64,000 nt of DNA, taken from contig NC_080067.1 in NCBI RefSeq assembly GCF_949987535.1, forward strand, positions 43,584,910 to 43,648,909, in the 5' to 3' direction. The stretch comes from Balaenoptera acutorostrata (lineage: Eukaryota > Chordata > Mammalia > Artiodactyla > Balaenopteridae). Below are positions 35,553 through 46,392 of the stretch, piece by piece; the stretch's first letter is position 1, and each line of letters opens with the position of its first letter. The translations under genes and the position numbers were made by a program. The notes below the pieces were generated by a model. It was given only the letters and a program-made list of their open reading frames with translations, had not been told where the DNA came from and ran no database searches.

Positions 35553-36235
35553 ATTCTCTTTTTGACCTATTCCTTAAAACACTAGTGCTTAGGAAATCTA
35601 TTGGAGGCAGAAGCAGTCAAGGGTAGCTTAGGGTTAGGGTTAGGGTTAGGCTTAGGTTAAGGGTTCGTGTACGGCTTCAGGATCTGCGTAGGCTATGAGT
35701 TAGCGATAGGGTGAGATTTAGTTTTCTGGTTAGCGCTCGGTTTAAGGTAAGTTTAGGATTAGGGTACGTGTTAGGGTTAGGGTATGGGTTAGGGTTAGGT
35801 TACGCGTTAGGTTTAATGTATATATTAAACCTATCCCACTCTCTAGATACCACTTAGCACGTTAAGGAATATTATTTGGCGTCCAGCCATGGAGAAGAGT
35901 TTAGACACTAGGATAAGATAAGGAACACACCCATTATAAAGAAGTCACATTCGGATTCTCTTTTTAACCTGTGCCTTAAAACATGAGTGCTTAGGAAATC
36001 TATTGGAGGCAGAAGCAGTCAAGTGTAGCTTAGGGTTAGGGTACGGCTTAGGGTATGGGTTTGGGTACGGGTTCGGGAAAGGCGTAGGGTATGGGTTAGT
36101 GTTAGGGTTAGTTTTAAGATTAGTGCTCGGTTTAGGGTACGTGTTATGGTTAGGGTAGGGGTTAAGTTTAGGTTACGTGTTATCGTTAGGGTATTTATTA
36201 AACCTATCCCACTCTCTACATACCACTTAGCACGT
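35461..36235 (+). repeat. Extra 775-bp m6-m5 dimer of the 11-mer
   Basis: Present in units 34364, 38632, 46393, 50661 and 54929, absent from the 9-mers. The m6 copy (35553) has the m6 head but ends with the m4-type core (CTCTAGATACC, GTTAAGGAATATTATTTGGC), so it is followed by m5 again. Both edges lie in the conserved core, where types are nearly identical, so exact breakpoints cannot be placed to the base. Confidence 0.8.
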
Positions 36236-36327
36236 AAAGGAATATTATTTGGGGTCCAGCCATGGAGAACAGCTTAGACACTAGGATAAGATAAGGAACA
36301 CACCCATTATAAAGAAATGACCTTAGC
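35955..36327 (+). repeat. Monomer type m5 short, second copy in the 11-mer (373 bp)
   Basis: Differs from the first copy by GGGAAAGGCGTAGG (against GGGAACGGCG) and by the normal CTATCCCACTC core. The AAAGGCG variant is shared with the m5 of the derived 9-mers (31687 and the 42900 unit), so this copy is the one equivalent to the 9-mer m5. Confidence 0.85.
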
Positions 36328-36735
36328 ATTCTCTTTTTAACCTGTTCCTTAAAACACTAGTGCTTAGGAAATATATTGGAGGCAGAAGCAATCAAGGGTA
36401 GCTTAGGGTAGGGTTAGGGTTAGGGTTAGGACTAGGGTACGGTTTCGGGTACAGGTTCCGTTACGGCGTAGGGTATGTGTTAGGGTTAGGTTTAGGGTTA
36501 GTTTTAGGGCTAGGGATCGGTTTAGGGTACGGGAGAGGATTAGGGTACGTGTTAGGGTTAGGGTAGGGGTTAGGGTTAGGGTACGCTTTAGAGTAAAGGT
36601 ATTTTTTAAACCTATCCCACTCTCTAGATACCACTTAGCACGTAAAGGAATATTATTTGGGGCCCAGCCATGGAGAATAGTTTAGACACTAGGATAAGAT
36701 AAGGAACACACCCATTATAAAGAAATCACATTAGG
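36328..36735 (+). repeat. Monomer type m7, 408-bp form, reference copy
   Basis: Recognised by AATGACCTTAGCATTCTC, GGAAATATATTGG, AGCAATCAAGGG and GGACTAGGGTACGG. Three lengths exist: 456 bp (10997), 420 bp (20675, 23828, 27333, 56893, 58483, 61985) and 408 bp (super-repeat units only). The steps are 36 and 12 bp, both whole hexamers. Confidence 0.88.
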
Positions 36736-37120
36736 ATTCTCTTTTTAACCTGTTCCATAAAACACTACTGCTTAGGAAATCTATTGGAGGCAGAAGCAGT
36801 CAAGTGTAACTTAGGGTTAGGGTACGGGTTCGGGTACGGGTTGGGGAAGGGTGTAGGGTATGGTTTAGTGTTAGGGTTAGGGTTAGTTTTAAGGTTAGGG
36901 CTCGGTTTAGGGTACGGGTTAGGATTAGGGTACACGTTAGGGTTACGGTAGGAGTTAGGGTTAGGGTACGCATTATGGTTAGGGTATTTATTAAACCTAT
37001 CCTACTCTCTAGATTCCACATAGCATGTAAAGGAATATTATTTGGCGTCCAGCCATGCAGAAGACCTTAGACACTAGGATAAGATAAGGAACACACCCAT
37101 TATAAAGAAATCACATTAGG
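36736..37120 (+). repeat. Monomer type m8 short, reference copy (385 bp)
   Basis: Recognised by CTGTTCCATAAAACACTACT, AAGTGTAACTTAGGG and GGGTTGGGGAAGGGTGTAGG, with ATCCTACTCTCTAGATTCC in the next core. The long form (397 bp at 11453 and 14634; also 57313 and 62405) has a CTGTTTCTT head and two more hexamers. Confidence 0.88.
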
Positions 37121-37467
37121 ATTCTCTTTTTAACCTGTTCCTTAAAACAAGAGTGCTTAGGAAATCTATTGGAGGTAGAAGCAGTCAAGAGTTGCTTAGG
37201 GTTTGGTTAGGTTAGGGTTAGGGTTAGGGATGGTTTTAGGGCCATGGCTAGGTTTAGGGTACGGGTTAGGATTAGGTTACGTGTTAGGGTTAGGGTAAGG
37301 GTTAGGGTTAGGGTACGCGTTAGGTTTATGGTATTAATTAAACCTATCCCACTCTCTAGATACCACTTAGCACGTTAAGGAATATTATTTGCGGGCCAGC
37401 CATGGAGAAGAGCTTAGACACTAGGATAAGATAAGGAACACACCCATTATAAAGAAATCACAATAGG
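37121..37467 (+). repeat. Monomer type m9, reference copy (347 bp)
   Basis: Recognised by AAAACAAGAGTGCTTAGG, GGAGGTAGAAGCAGTC, GGGATGGTTTTAGGGCCATG and TATTAATTAAACC. Copies inside 30871-54928 read CAAGAGTTGC; copies outside (24633, 59288, 62802) read CAAGGGTTGC. It has one of the shortest hexamer tracts. Confidence 0.88.
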
Positions 37468-37869
37468 ATTCTCTTTTTGACCTATTCCTTAAAACACTAG
37501 TGCTTAGGAAATCTATTGGAGGCAGAAGCAGTCAAGGGTAGCTTAGGGTTAGGGTTAGGGTTAGGCTTAGGTTAAGGGTTCGTGTACGGCTTCAGGATCT
37601 GCGTAGGCTATGAGTTAGCAATAGGGTGAGATTTAGTTTTCTGGTTAGCGCTCGGTTTAAGGTAAGTTTAGGATTAGGGTACGTGTTAGGGTTAGGGTAT
37701 GGGTTAGGGTTAGGTTACGCGTTAGGTTTAATGTATATATTAAACCTATCCCACTCTCTACATACCACTTAGCACGTAAAGGAATATTATTTTGGGTCCA
37801 GCCATGGAGAAGAGCTTAGACACTAGGATAAGATAAAGAACACAGCCATTATAAAGAAATCACATTAGG
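37468..37869 (+). repeat. Monomer type m6, reference copy (402 bp)
   Basis: The head is like m11 (CACAATAGGATTCTC, TTTTTGACCTATTCC) and the tract is nearly the same as m4 (GGCTTCAGGATCTGCG). It therefore appears to be an m11/m4 recombinant. The m6 that precedes m1 has GCAATAGGG and ends in CTCTACATACC with ATTATTTTGGGTCC. Confidence 0.85.
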
Positions 37870-38216
37870 ATTCTCTTGTTAACCTGGGCCTTAAAACATG
37901 AGTGCTTAGGAAATCTATTGGAGGCATAAGCAGTCAAGGGTTGCTTAGTGTTTGGTTAGTTTAGGGTTAGGGTTAGGGTTAGTTTTAAGGTTAGGGCTCG
38001 GTTTTGGGTAAGGGTTAGTATTAGGGTACGTGTTAGGGTTAGGGTAGGAGTTAGGGTTTGGGTACGTGTTATCGTTAGGGTATTTATTAAACCTATCCCA
38101 CTCTCGACATACACCTTAGCACGTAAAGGAATATTATTTGGGTTCCAGCCATGGAGAAGAGCTTAGTCACTAGGATAAGATAAGGAAAACACCCATTATA
38201 AACAAATCACCTTAGG
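37870..38216 (+). repeat. Monomer type m1, reference copy (347 bp)
   Basis: Recognised by GATTCTCTTGTTAACC, CTTAAAACATGAGTGC, GGAGGCATAAGCAGTC and GGGTTGCTTAGTGTTTGG. It occurs in both the older family (12226, 15407, 21877) and every younger unit, always followed by m2, so m1-m2 is the most stable pair in the array. Confidence 0.88.
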
Positions 38217-38631
38217 ATTCTCTTTTTAACCTGTTCCTTAAAACACTAGTGCTTAGGAAATCTATTGGAGGAAGAAGCAGTCAAGGGTAGCTTATGATTA
38301 CAGTTAGGGTTAGGCCTAGGGTATGGCTTAGTGTACGGGTTCGGGTACAGGTTCTTTTATGGATTAGGGTATGTGTTAGGGTTAGGGTTAGGGTTAGTTT
38401 TAGGGTTAGGGCTCGGTTTAGGGTACGGGTTAGGATTAGGGTAGGTGTTAGTGTTAGGGGAGTGGTTAGGGTTAGGGTACGCATTAGAGTTAGGGTATTT
38501 ATTAAACCTATCCCACTCTCTAGATACCACTTAGCACATAAAAGAATATTATTTCGTGTCAAGCCATGGAAAAGAGCTTAGAATCTAGGATAAGATAAGG
38601 AACACACCCATTATACAGAAATCACCTTAGA
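38217..38631 (+). repeat. Monomer type m2, reference copy (415 bp)
   Basis: Recognised by AAACAAATCACCTTAGG, GCTTATGATTACAGTTAGGG, GGCCTAGGGTATGGC and GTGTTAGGGGAGTGG. Two sub-forms exist: GGTTCGTTTATGGCTTAGG (22224, 25729, 28476, 30456, about 42485, 60381) and GGTTCTTTTATGGATTAGG (33949, 38217, about 45978, 50246 and 54514). The second form is private to the super-repeat and its right neighbour. Confidence 0.88.
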
Positions 38632-41600
38632 ATTCTCTTTTTAACCTGTTTCTTAAAATACTAGGGGTTAGGAAATCTATTGGAGGAAGAAGCAGTCAAG
38701 GATAGCTTAGAATTAGGGTTAGGATTAGGCTTAGGTTATGGCTTAGGGTACGGGTTCGGGTACAGGTTCGGTTACGGCATAGGGTATGTGTTAGGGTTAG
38801 GGTTAGGGTTAGTTTTAGGGTTAGGGCTCGGTTTAGGGTACGGGTTAGGATTAGGTTACGTGTTAGGTTTAGGGGAGGTGTTAGGGTTAGGGTACGCATT
38901 ATGGTTAGGGTATTTATTAAAACTATTTCACTATCTAGATACCACTTAGCACGTAAAGGAATATTATTTGGGGTCCAGCCATGGAGAAGAGCTTAGACAC
39001 TAGGATAAGATAAAGAACACACCAAATATAAAACATCATATTAGGATTCTCTTTTTAACCTGTTCCTCAAAACACTAGTGCTTACGAAATCTATTGGAGG
39101 CAGAAGCAGACAAGGGTAGCTTATGGTTAGGGTTAGGCTTAGGCTTAGGGTAAGGGTTCGTGTACGGCTTCAGGATCTGCGTAGGCTATGAGTTAGCGAT
39201 AGGGTGAGATTTAGTTTTCTGGTTAGCGCTCGGTTTAAGGTAAGTTTAGGATTAGGGTACGTGTTAGGGTTAGGGTATGGGTTAGGGTTAGGTTACGCGT
39301 TAGGTTTAATGTATATATTAAACCTATCCCACTCTCTAGATACCACTTAGCACGTTAAGGAATATTATTTGGCGTCCAGCCATGGAGAAGAGTTTAGACA
39401 CTAGGATAAGATAAGGAACACACCCATTATAAAGAAGTCACATTCGGATTCTCTTTTTAACCTGTGCCTTAAAACATGAGTGCTTAGGAAATCTATTGGA
39501 GGCAGAAGCAGTCAAGTGTAGCTTAGGGTTAGGGTACGGATTAGGGTATGGGTTTGGGTACGGGTTCGGGAACGGCGTAGGGTATGGGTTAGTGTTAGGG
39601 TTAGTTTTAAGATTAGTGCTCGGTTTAGGGTACGTGTTATGGTTAGGGTAGGGGTTAAGTTTAGGTTACGTGTTATCGTTAGGGTATTTATTAAACCTAT
39701 CCGACTCTCTACATACCACTTAGCACGTTAAGGAATATTATTTGCGGGCCAGCCATGGAGAAGAGCTTAGACACTAGGATAAGATAAGGAACACACCCAT
39801 TATAAAGAAATCACAATAGGATTCTCTTTTTGACCTATTCCTTAAAACACTAGTGCTTAGGAAATCTATTGGAGGCAGAAGCAGTCAAGGGTAGCTTAGG
39901 GTTAGGGTTAGGGTTAGGCTTAGGTTAAGGGTTCGTGTACGGCTTCAGGATCTGCGTAGGCTATGAGTTAGCGATAGGGTGAGATTTAGTTTTCTGGTTA
40001 GCGCTCGGTTTAAGGTAAGTTTAGGATTAGGGTACGTGTTAGGGTTAGGGTATGGGTTAGGGTTAGGTTACGCGTTAGGTTTAATGTATATATTAAACCT
40101 ATCCCACTCTCTAGATACCACTTAGCACGTTAAGGAATATTATTTGGCGTCCAGCCATGGAGAAGAGTTTAGACACTAGGATAAGATAAGGAACACACCC
40201 ATTATAAAGAAGTCACATTCGGATTCTCTTTTTAACCTGTGCCTTAAAACATGAGTGCTTAGGAAATCTATTGGAGGCAGAAGCAGTCAAGTGTAGCTTA
40301 GGGTTAGGGTACGGCTTAGGGTATGGGTTTGGGTACGGGTTCGGGAAAGGCGTAGGGTATGGGTTAGTGTTAGGGTTAGTTTTAAGATTAGTGCTCGGTT
40401 TAGGGTACGTGTTATGGTTAGGGTAGGGGTTAAGTTTAGGTTACGTGTTATCGTTAGGGTATTTATTAAACCTATCCCACTCTCTACATACCACTTAGCA
40501 CGTAAAGGAATATTATTTGGGGTCCAGCCATGGAGAACAGCTTAGACACTAGGATAAGATAAGGAACACACCCATTATAAAGAAATGACCTTAGCATTCT
40601 CTTTTTAACCTGTTCCTTAAAACACTAGTGCTTAGGAAATATATTGGAGGCAGAAGCAATCAAGGGTAGCTTAGGGTAGGGTTAGGGTTAGGGTTAGGAC
40701 TAGGGTACGGTTTCGGGTACAGGTTCCGTTACGGCGTAGGGTATGTGTTAGGGTTAGGTTTAGGGTTAGTTTTAGGGCTAGGGATCGGTTTAGGGTACGG
40801 GAGAGGATTAGGGTACGTGTTAGGGTTAGGGTAGGGGTTAGGGTTAGGGTACGCTTTAGAGTAAAGGTATTTTTTAAACCTATCCCACTCTCTAGATACC
40901 ACTTAGCACGTAAAGGAATATTATTTGGGGCCCAGCCATGGAGAATAGTTTAGACACTAGGATAAGATAAGGAACACACCCATTATAAAGAAATCACATT
41001 AGGATTCTCTTTTTAACCTGTTCCATAAAACACTACTGCTTAGGAAATCTATTGGAGGCAGAAGCAGTCAAGTGTAACTTAGGGTTAGGGTACGGGTTCG
41101 GGTACGGGTTGGGGAAGGGTGTAGGGTATGGTTTAGTGTTAGGGTTAGGGTTAGTTTTAAGGTTAGGGCTCGGTTTAGGGTACGGGTTAGGATTAGGGTA
41201 CACGTTAGGGTTACGGTAGGAGTTAGGGTTAGGGTACGCATTATGGTTAGGGTATTTATTAAACCTATCCTACTCTCTAGATTCCACATAGCATGTAAAG
41301 GAATATTATTTGGCGTCCAGCCATGCAGAAGACCTTAGACACTAGGATAAGATAAGGAACACACCCATTATAAAGAAATCACATTAGGATTCTCTTTTTA
41401 ACCTGTTCCTTAAAACAAGAGTGCTTAGGAAATCTATTGGAGGTAGAAGCAGTCAAGAGTTGCTTAGGGTTTGGTTAGGTTAGGGTTAGGGTTAGGGATG
41501 GTTTTAGGGCCATGGCTAGGTTTAGGGTACGGGTTAGGATTAGGTTACGTGTTAGGGTTAGGGTAAGGGTTAGGGTTAGGGTACGCGTTAGGTTTATGGT

Positions 41601-42899
41601 ATTAATTAAACCTATCCCACTCTCTAGATACCACTTAGCACGTTAAGGAATATTATTTGCGGGCCAGCCATGGAGAAGAGCTTAGACACTAGGATAAGAT
41701 AAGGAACACACCCATTATAAAGAAATCACAATAGGATTCTCTTTTTGACCTATTCCTTAAAACACTAGTGCTTAGGAAATCTATTGGAGGCAGAAGCAGT
41801 CAAGGGTAGCTTAGGGTTAGGGTTAGGGTTAGGCTTAGGTTAAGGGTTCGTGTACGGCTTCAGGATCTGCGTAGGCTATGAGTTAGCAATAGGGTGAGAT
41901 TTAGTTTTCTGGTTAGCGCTCGGTTTAAGGTAAGTTTAGGATTAGGGTACGTGTTAGGGTTAGGGTATGGGTTAGGGTTAGGTTACGCGTTAGGTTTAAT
42001 GTATATATTAAACCTATCCCACTCTCTACATACCACTTAGCACGTAAAGGAATATTATTTTGGGTCCAGCCATGGAGAAGAGCTTAGACACTAGGATAAG
42101 ATAAAGAACACAGCCATTATAAAGAAATCACATTAGGATTCTCTTGTTAACCTGGGCCTTAAAACATGAGTGCTTAGGAAATCTATTGGAGGCATAAGCA
42201 GTCAAGGGTTGCTTAGTGTTTGGTTAGTTTAGGGTTAGGGTTAGGGTTAGTTTTAAGGTTAGGGCTCGGTTTTGGGTAAGGGTTAGTATTAGGGTACGTG
42301 TTAGGGTTAGGGTAGGAGTTAGGGTTTGGGTACGTGTTATCGTTAGGGTATTTATTAAACCTATCCCACTCTCGACATACACCTTAGCACGTAAAGGAAT
42401 ATTATTTGGGTTCCAGCCATGGAGAAGAGCTTAGTCACTAGGATAAGATAAGGAAAACACCCATTATAAACAAATCACCTTAGGGTTCTCTTTTTAACCT
42501 GTTCCTTAAAACACTAGTGCTTAGGAAATCTATTGGAGGAAGAAGCAGTCAAGGGTAGCTTATGATTACAGTTAGGGTTAGGCCTAGGGTATGGCTTAGT
42601 GTACGGGTTCGGGTACAGGTTCGTTTATGGCTTAGGGTATGTGTTAGGGTTAGGGTTAGGGTTAGTTTTAGGGTTAGGGCTCGGTTTAGGGTACGGGTTA
42701 GGATTAGGGTAGGTGTTAGTGTTAGGGGAGTGGTTAGGGTTAGGGTACGCATTAGAGTTAGGGTATTTATTAAACCTATCCCACTCTCTAGATACCACTT
42801 AGCACATAAAAGAATATTATTTCGTGTCAAGCCACGGAAAAGAGCTTAGAATCTAGGATAAGATAAGGAACACACCCATTATACAGAAATCACCTTAGA
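38632..42899 (+). repeat. Younger HOR family, 11-mer form b (4,268 bp)
   Basis: Same monomer order and lengths as form a. It is distinguished by A instead of C at 39540 in its first m5 (TACGGATTAGGG). The same A is present at 51569 and 55837, identifying those units as form b copies. Confidence 0.9.
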
Positions 42900-45800
42900 A
42901 TTCTCTTTTTAACCTGTTTCTTAAAATACTAGGGGTTAGGAAATCTATTGGAGGAAGAAGCAGTCAAGGATAGCTTAGAATTAGGGTTAGGATTAGGCTT
43001 AGGTTATGGCTTAGGGTACGGGTTCGGGTACAGGTTCGGTTACGGCATAGGGTATGTGTTAGGGTTAGGGTTAGGGTTAGTTTTAGGGTTAGGGCTCGGT
43101 TTAGGGTACGGGTTAGGATTAGGTTACGTGTTAGGTTTAGGGGAGGTGTTAGGGTTAGGGTACGCATTATGGTTAGGGTATTTATTAAAACTATTTCACT
43201 ATCTAGATACCACTTAGCACGTAAAGGAATATTATTTGGGGTCCAGCCATGGAGAAGAGCTTAGACACTAGGATAAGATAAAGAACACACCAAATATAAA
43301 ACATCATATTAGGATTCTCTTTTTAACCTGTTCCTCAAAACACTAGTGCTTACGAAATCTATTGGAGGCAGAAGCAGTCAAGGGTAGCTTAGGGTTAGGG
43401 TTAGGGTTAGGCTTAGGGTAAGGGTTCGTGTACAGCTTCAGGATCTGCGTAGGCTATGAGTTAGCGATAGGGTGAGATTTAGTTTTCTGGTTAGCGCTCG
43501 GTTTAAGGTAAGTTTAGGATTAGGGTACGTGTTAGGGTTAGGGTATGGGTTAGGGTTAGGTTACGCGTTAGGTTTAATGTATATATTAAACCTATCCCAC
43601 TCTCTAGATACCACTTAGCACGTTAAGGAATATTATTTGGCGTCCAGCCATGGAGAAGAGTTTAGACACTAGGATAAGATAAGGAACACACCCATTATAA
43701 AGAAGTCACATTCGGATTCTCTTTTTAACCTGTGCCTTAAAACATGAGTGCTTAGGAAATCTATTGGAGGCAGAAGCAGTCAAGTGTAGCTTAGGGTTAG
43801 GGTACGGCTTAGGGTATGGGTTTGGGTACGGGTTCGGGAAAGGCGTAGGGTATGGGTTAGTGTTAGGGTTAGTTTTAAGATTAGTGCTCGGTTTAGGGTA
43901 CGTGTTATGGTTAGGGTAGGGGTTAAGTTTAGGTTACGTGTTATCGTTAGGGTATTTATTAAACCTATCCCACTCTCTACATACCACTTAGCACGTAAAG
44001 GAATATTATTTGGGGTCCAGCCATGGAGAACAGCTTAGACACTAGGATAAGATAAGGAACACACCCATTATAAAGAAATGACCTTAGCATTCTCTTTTTA
44101 ACCTGTTCCTTAAAACACTAGTGCTTAGGAAATATATTGGAGGCAGAAGCAATCAAGGGTAGCTTAGGGTAGGGTTAGGGTTAGGGTTAGGACTAGGGTA
44201 CGGTTTCGGGTACAGGTTCCGTTACGGCGTAGGGTATGTGTTAGGGTTAGGTTTAGGGTTAGTTTTAGGGCTAGGGATCGGTTTAGGGTACGGGAGAGGA
44301 TTAGGGTACGTGTTAGGGTTAGGGTAGGGGTTAGGGTTAGGGTACGCTTTAGAGTAAAGGTATTTTTTAAACCTATCCCACTCTCTAGATACCACTTAGC
44401 ACGTAAAGGAATATTATTTGGGGCCCAGCCATGGAGAATAGTTTAGACACTAGGATAAGATAAGGAACACACCCATTATAAAGAAATCACATTAGGATTC
44501 TCTTTTTAACCTGTTCCATAAAACACTACTGCTTAGGAAATCTATTGGAGGCAGAAGCAGTCAAGTGTAACTTAGGGTTAGGGTACGGGTTCGGGTACGG
44601 GTTGGGGAAGGGTGTAGGGTATGGTTTAGTGTTAGGGTTAGGGTTAGTTTTAAGGTTAGGGCTCGGTTTAGGGTACGGGTTAGGATTAGGGTACACGTTA
44701 GGGTTACGGTAGGAGTTAGGGTTAGGGTACGCATTATGGTTAGGGTATTTATTAAACCTATCCTACTCTCTAGATTCCACATAGCATGTAAAGGAATATT
44801 ATTTGGCGTCCAGCCATGCAGAAGACCTTAGACACTAGGATAAGATAAGGAACACACCCATTATAAAGAAATCACATTAGGATTCTCTTTTTAACCTGTT
44901 CCTTAAAACAAGAGTGCTTAGGAAATCTATTGGAGGTAGAAGCAGTCAAGAGTTGCTTAGGGTTTGGTTAGGTTAGGGTTAGGGTTAGGGATGGTTTTAG
45001 GGCCATGGCTAGGTTTAGGGTACGGGTTAGGATTAGGTTACGTGTTAGGGTTAGGGTAAGGGTTAGGGTTAGGGTACGCGTTAGGTTTATGGTATTAATT
45101 AAACCTATCCCACTCTCTAGATACCACTTAGCACGTTAAGGAATATTATTTGCGGGCCAGCCATGGAGAAGAGCTTAGACACTAGGATAAGATAAGGAAC
45201 ACACCCATTATAAAGAAATCACAATAGGATTCTCTTTTTGACCTATTCCTTAAAACACTAGTGCTTAGGAAATCTATTGGAGGCAGAAGCAGTCAAGGGT
45301 AGCTTAGGGTTAGGGTTAGGGTTAGGCTTAGGTTAAGGGTTCGTGTACGGCTTCAGGATCTGCGTAGGCTATGAGTTAGCAATAGGGTGAGATTTAGTTT
45401 TCTGGTTAGCGCTCGGTTTAAGGTAAGTTTAGGATTAGGGTACGTGTTAGGGTTAGGGTATGGGTTAGGGTTAGGTTACGCGTTAGGTTTAATGTATATA
45501 TTAAACCTATCCCACTCTCTACATACCACTTAGCACGTAAAGGAATATTATTTTGGGTCCAGCCATGGAGAAGAGCTTAGACACTAGGATAAGATAAAGA
45601 ACACAGCCATTATAAAGAAATCACATTAGGATTCTCTTGTTAACCTGGGCCTTAAAACATGAGTGCTTAGGAAATCTATTGGAGGCATAAGCAGTCAAGG
45701 GTTGCTTAGTGTTTGGTTAGTTTAGGGTTAGGGTTAGGGTTAGTTTTAAGGTTAGGGCTCGGTTTTGGGTAAGGGTTAGTATTAGGGTACGTGTTAGGGT

Positions 45801-46392
45801 TAGGGTAGGAGTTAGGGTTTGGGTACGTGTTATCGTTAGGGTATTTATTAAACCTATCCCACTCTCGACATACACCTTAGCACGTAAAGGAATATTATTT
45901 GGGTTCCAGCCATGGAGAAGAGCTTAGTCACTAGGATAAGATAAGGAAAACACCCATTATAAACAAATCACCTTAGGATTCTCTTTTTAACCTGTTCCTT
46001 AAAACACTAGTGCTTAGGAAATCTATTGGAGGAAGAAGCAGTCAAGGGTAGCTTATGATTACAGTTAGGGTTAGGCCTAGGGTATGGCTTAGTGTACGGG
46101 TTCGGGTACAGGTTCTTTTATGGATTAGGGTATGTGTTAGGGTTAGGGTTAGGGTTAGTTTTAGGGTTAGGGCTCGGTTTAGGGTACGGGTTAGGATTAG
46201 GGTAGGTGTTAGTGTTAGGGGAGTGGTTAGGGTTAGGGTACGCATTAGAGTTAGGGTATTTATTAAACCTATCCCACTCTCTAGATACCACTTAGCACAT
46301 AAAAGAATATTATTTCGTGTCAAGCCATGGAAAAGAGCTTAGAATCTAGGATAAGATAAGGAACACACCCATTATACAGAAATCACCTTAGA
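42900..46392 (+). repeat. Younger HOR family, derived 9-mer, second copy (3,493 bp)
   Basis: Same order, m7 length and m4 marker (GTACAGCTTCAGG) as the 30871 unit. It is the first sub-unit of super-repeat copy 2. Confidence 0.9.

Larger units (their letters stand above)
34364..38631 (+). repeat. Younger HOR family, 11-mer form a (4,268 bp)
   Basis: Monomer order: m3, m4, m5, m6/m4 chimera, m5, m7, m8, m9, m6, m1, m2. Lengths read off are 414, 402, 373, 402, 373, 408, 385, 347, 402, 347 and 415, summing to 4,268. It equals the 9-mer plus an extra 775-bp m6-m5 dimer. m4 carries AGCAGACAAGGGTAGC and TTATGGTTAGG, distinguishing it from the 9-mer. Confidence 0.92.
30871..42899 (+). repeat. 12,029-bp super-repeat, copy 1 (9-mer + 11-mer a + 11-mer b)
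   Basis: 31 monomers, repeated at an offset of exactly 12,029 bp in 42900-54928. Its three sub-units (30871-34363, 34364-38631, 38632-42899) carry private bases that recur in the same order in copy 2. For example, the 11-mer marker at 35272 (C) and 39540 (A) recurs at 47301 (C) and 51569 (A). The similarity extends left to about 29.75 kb within m6. Confidence 0.88.
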
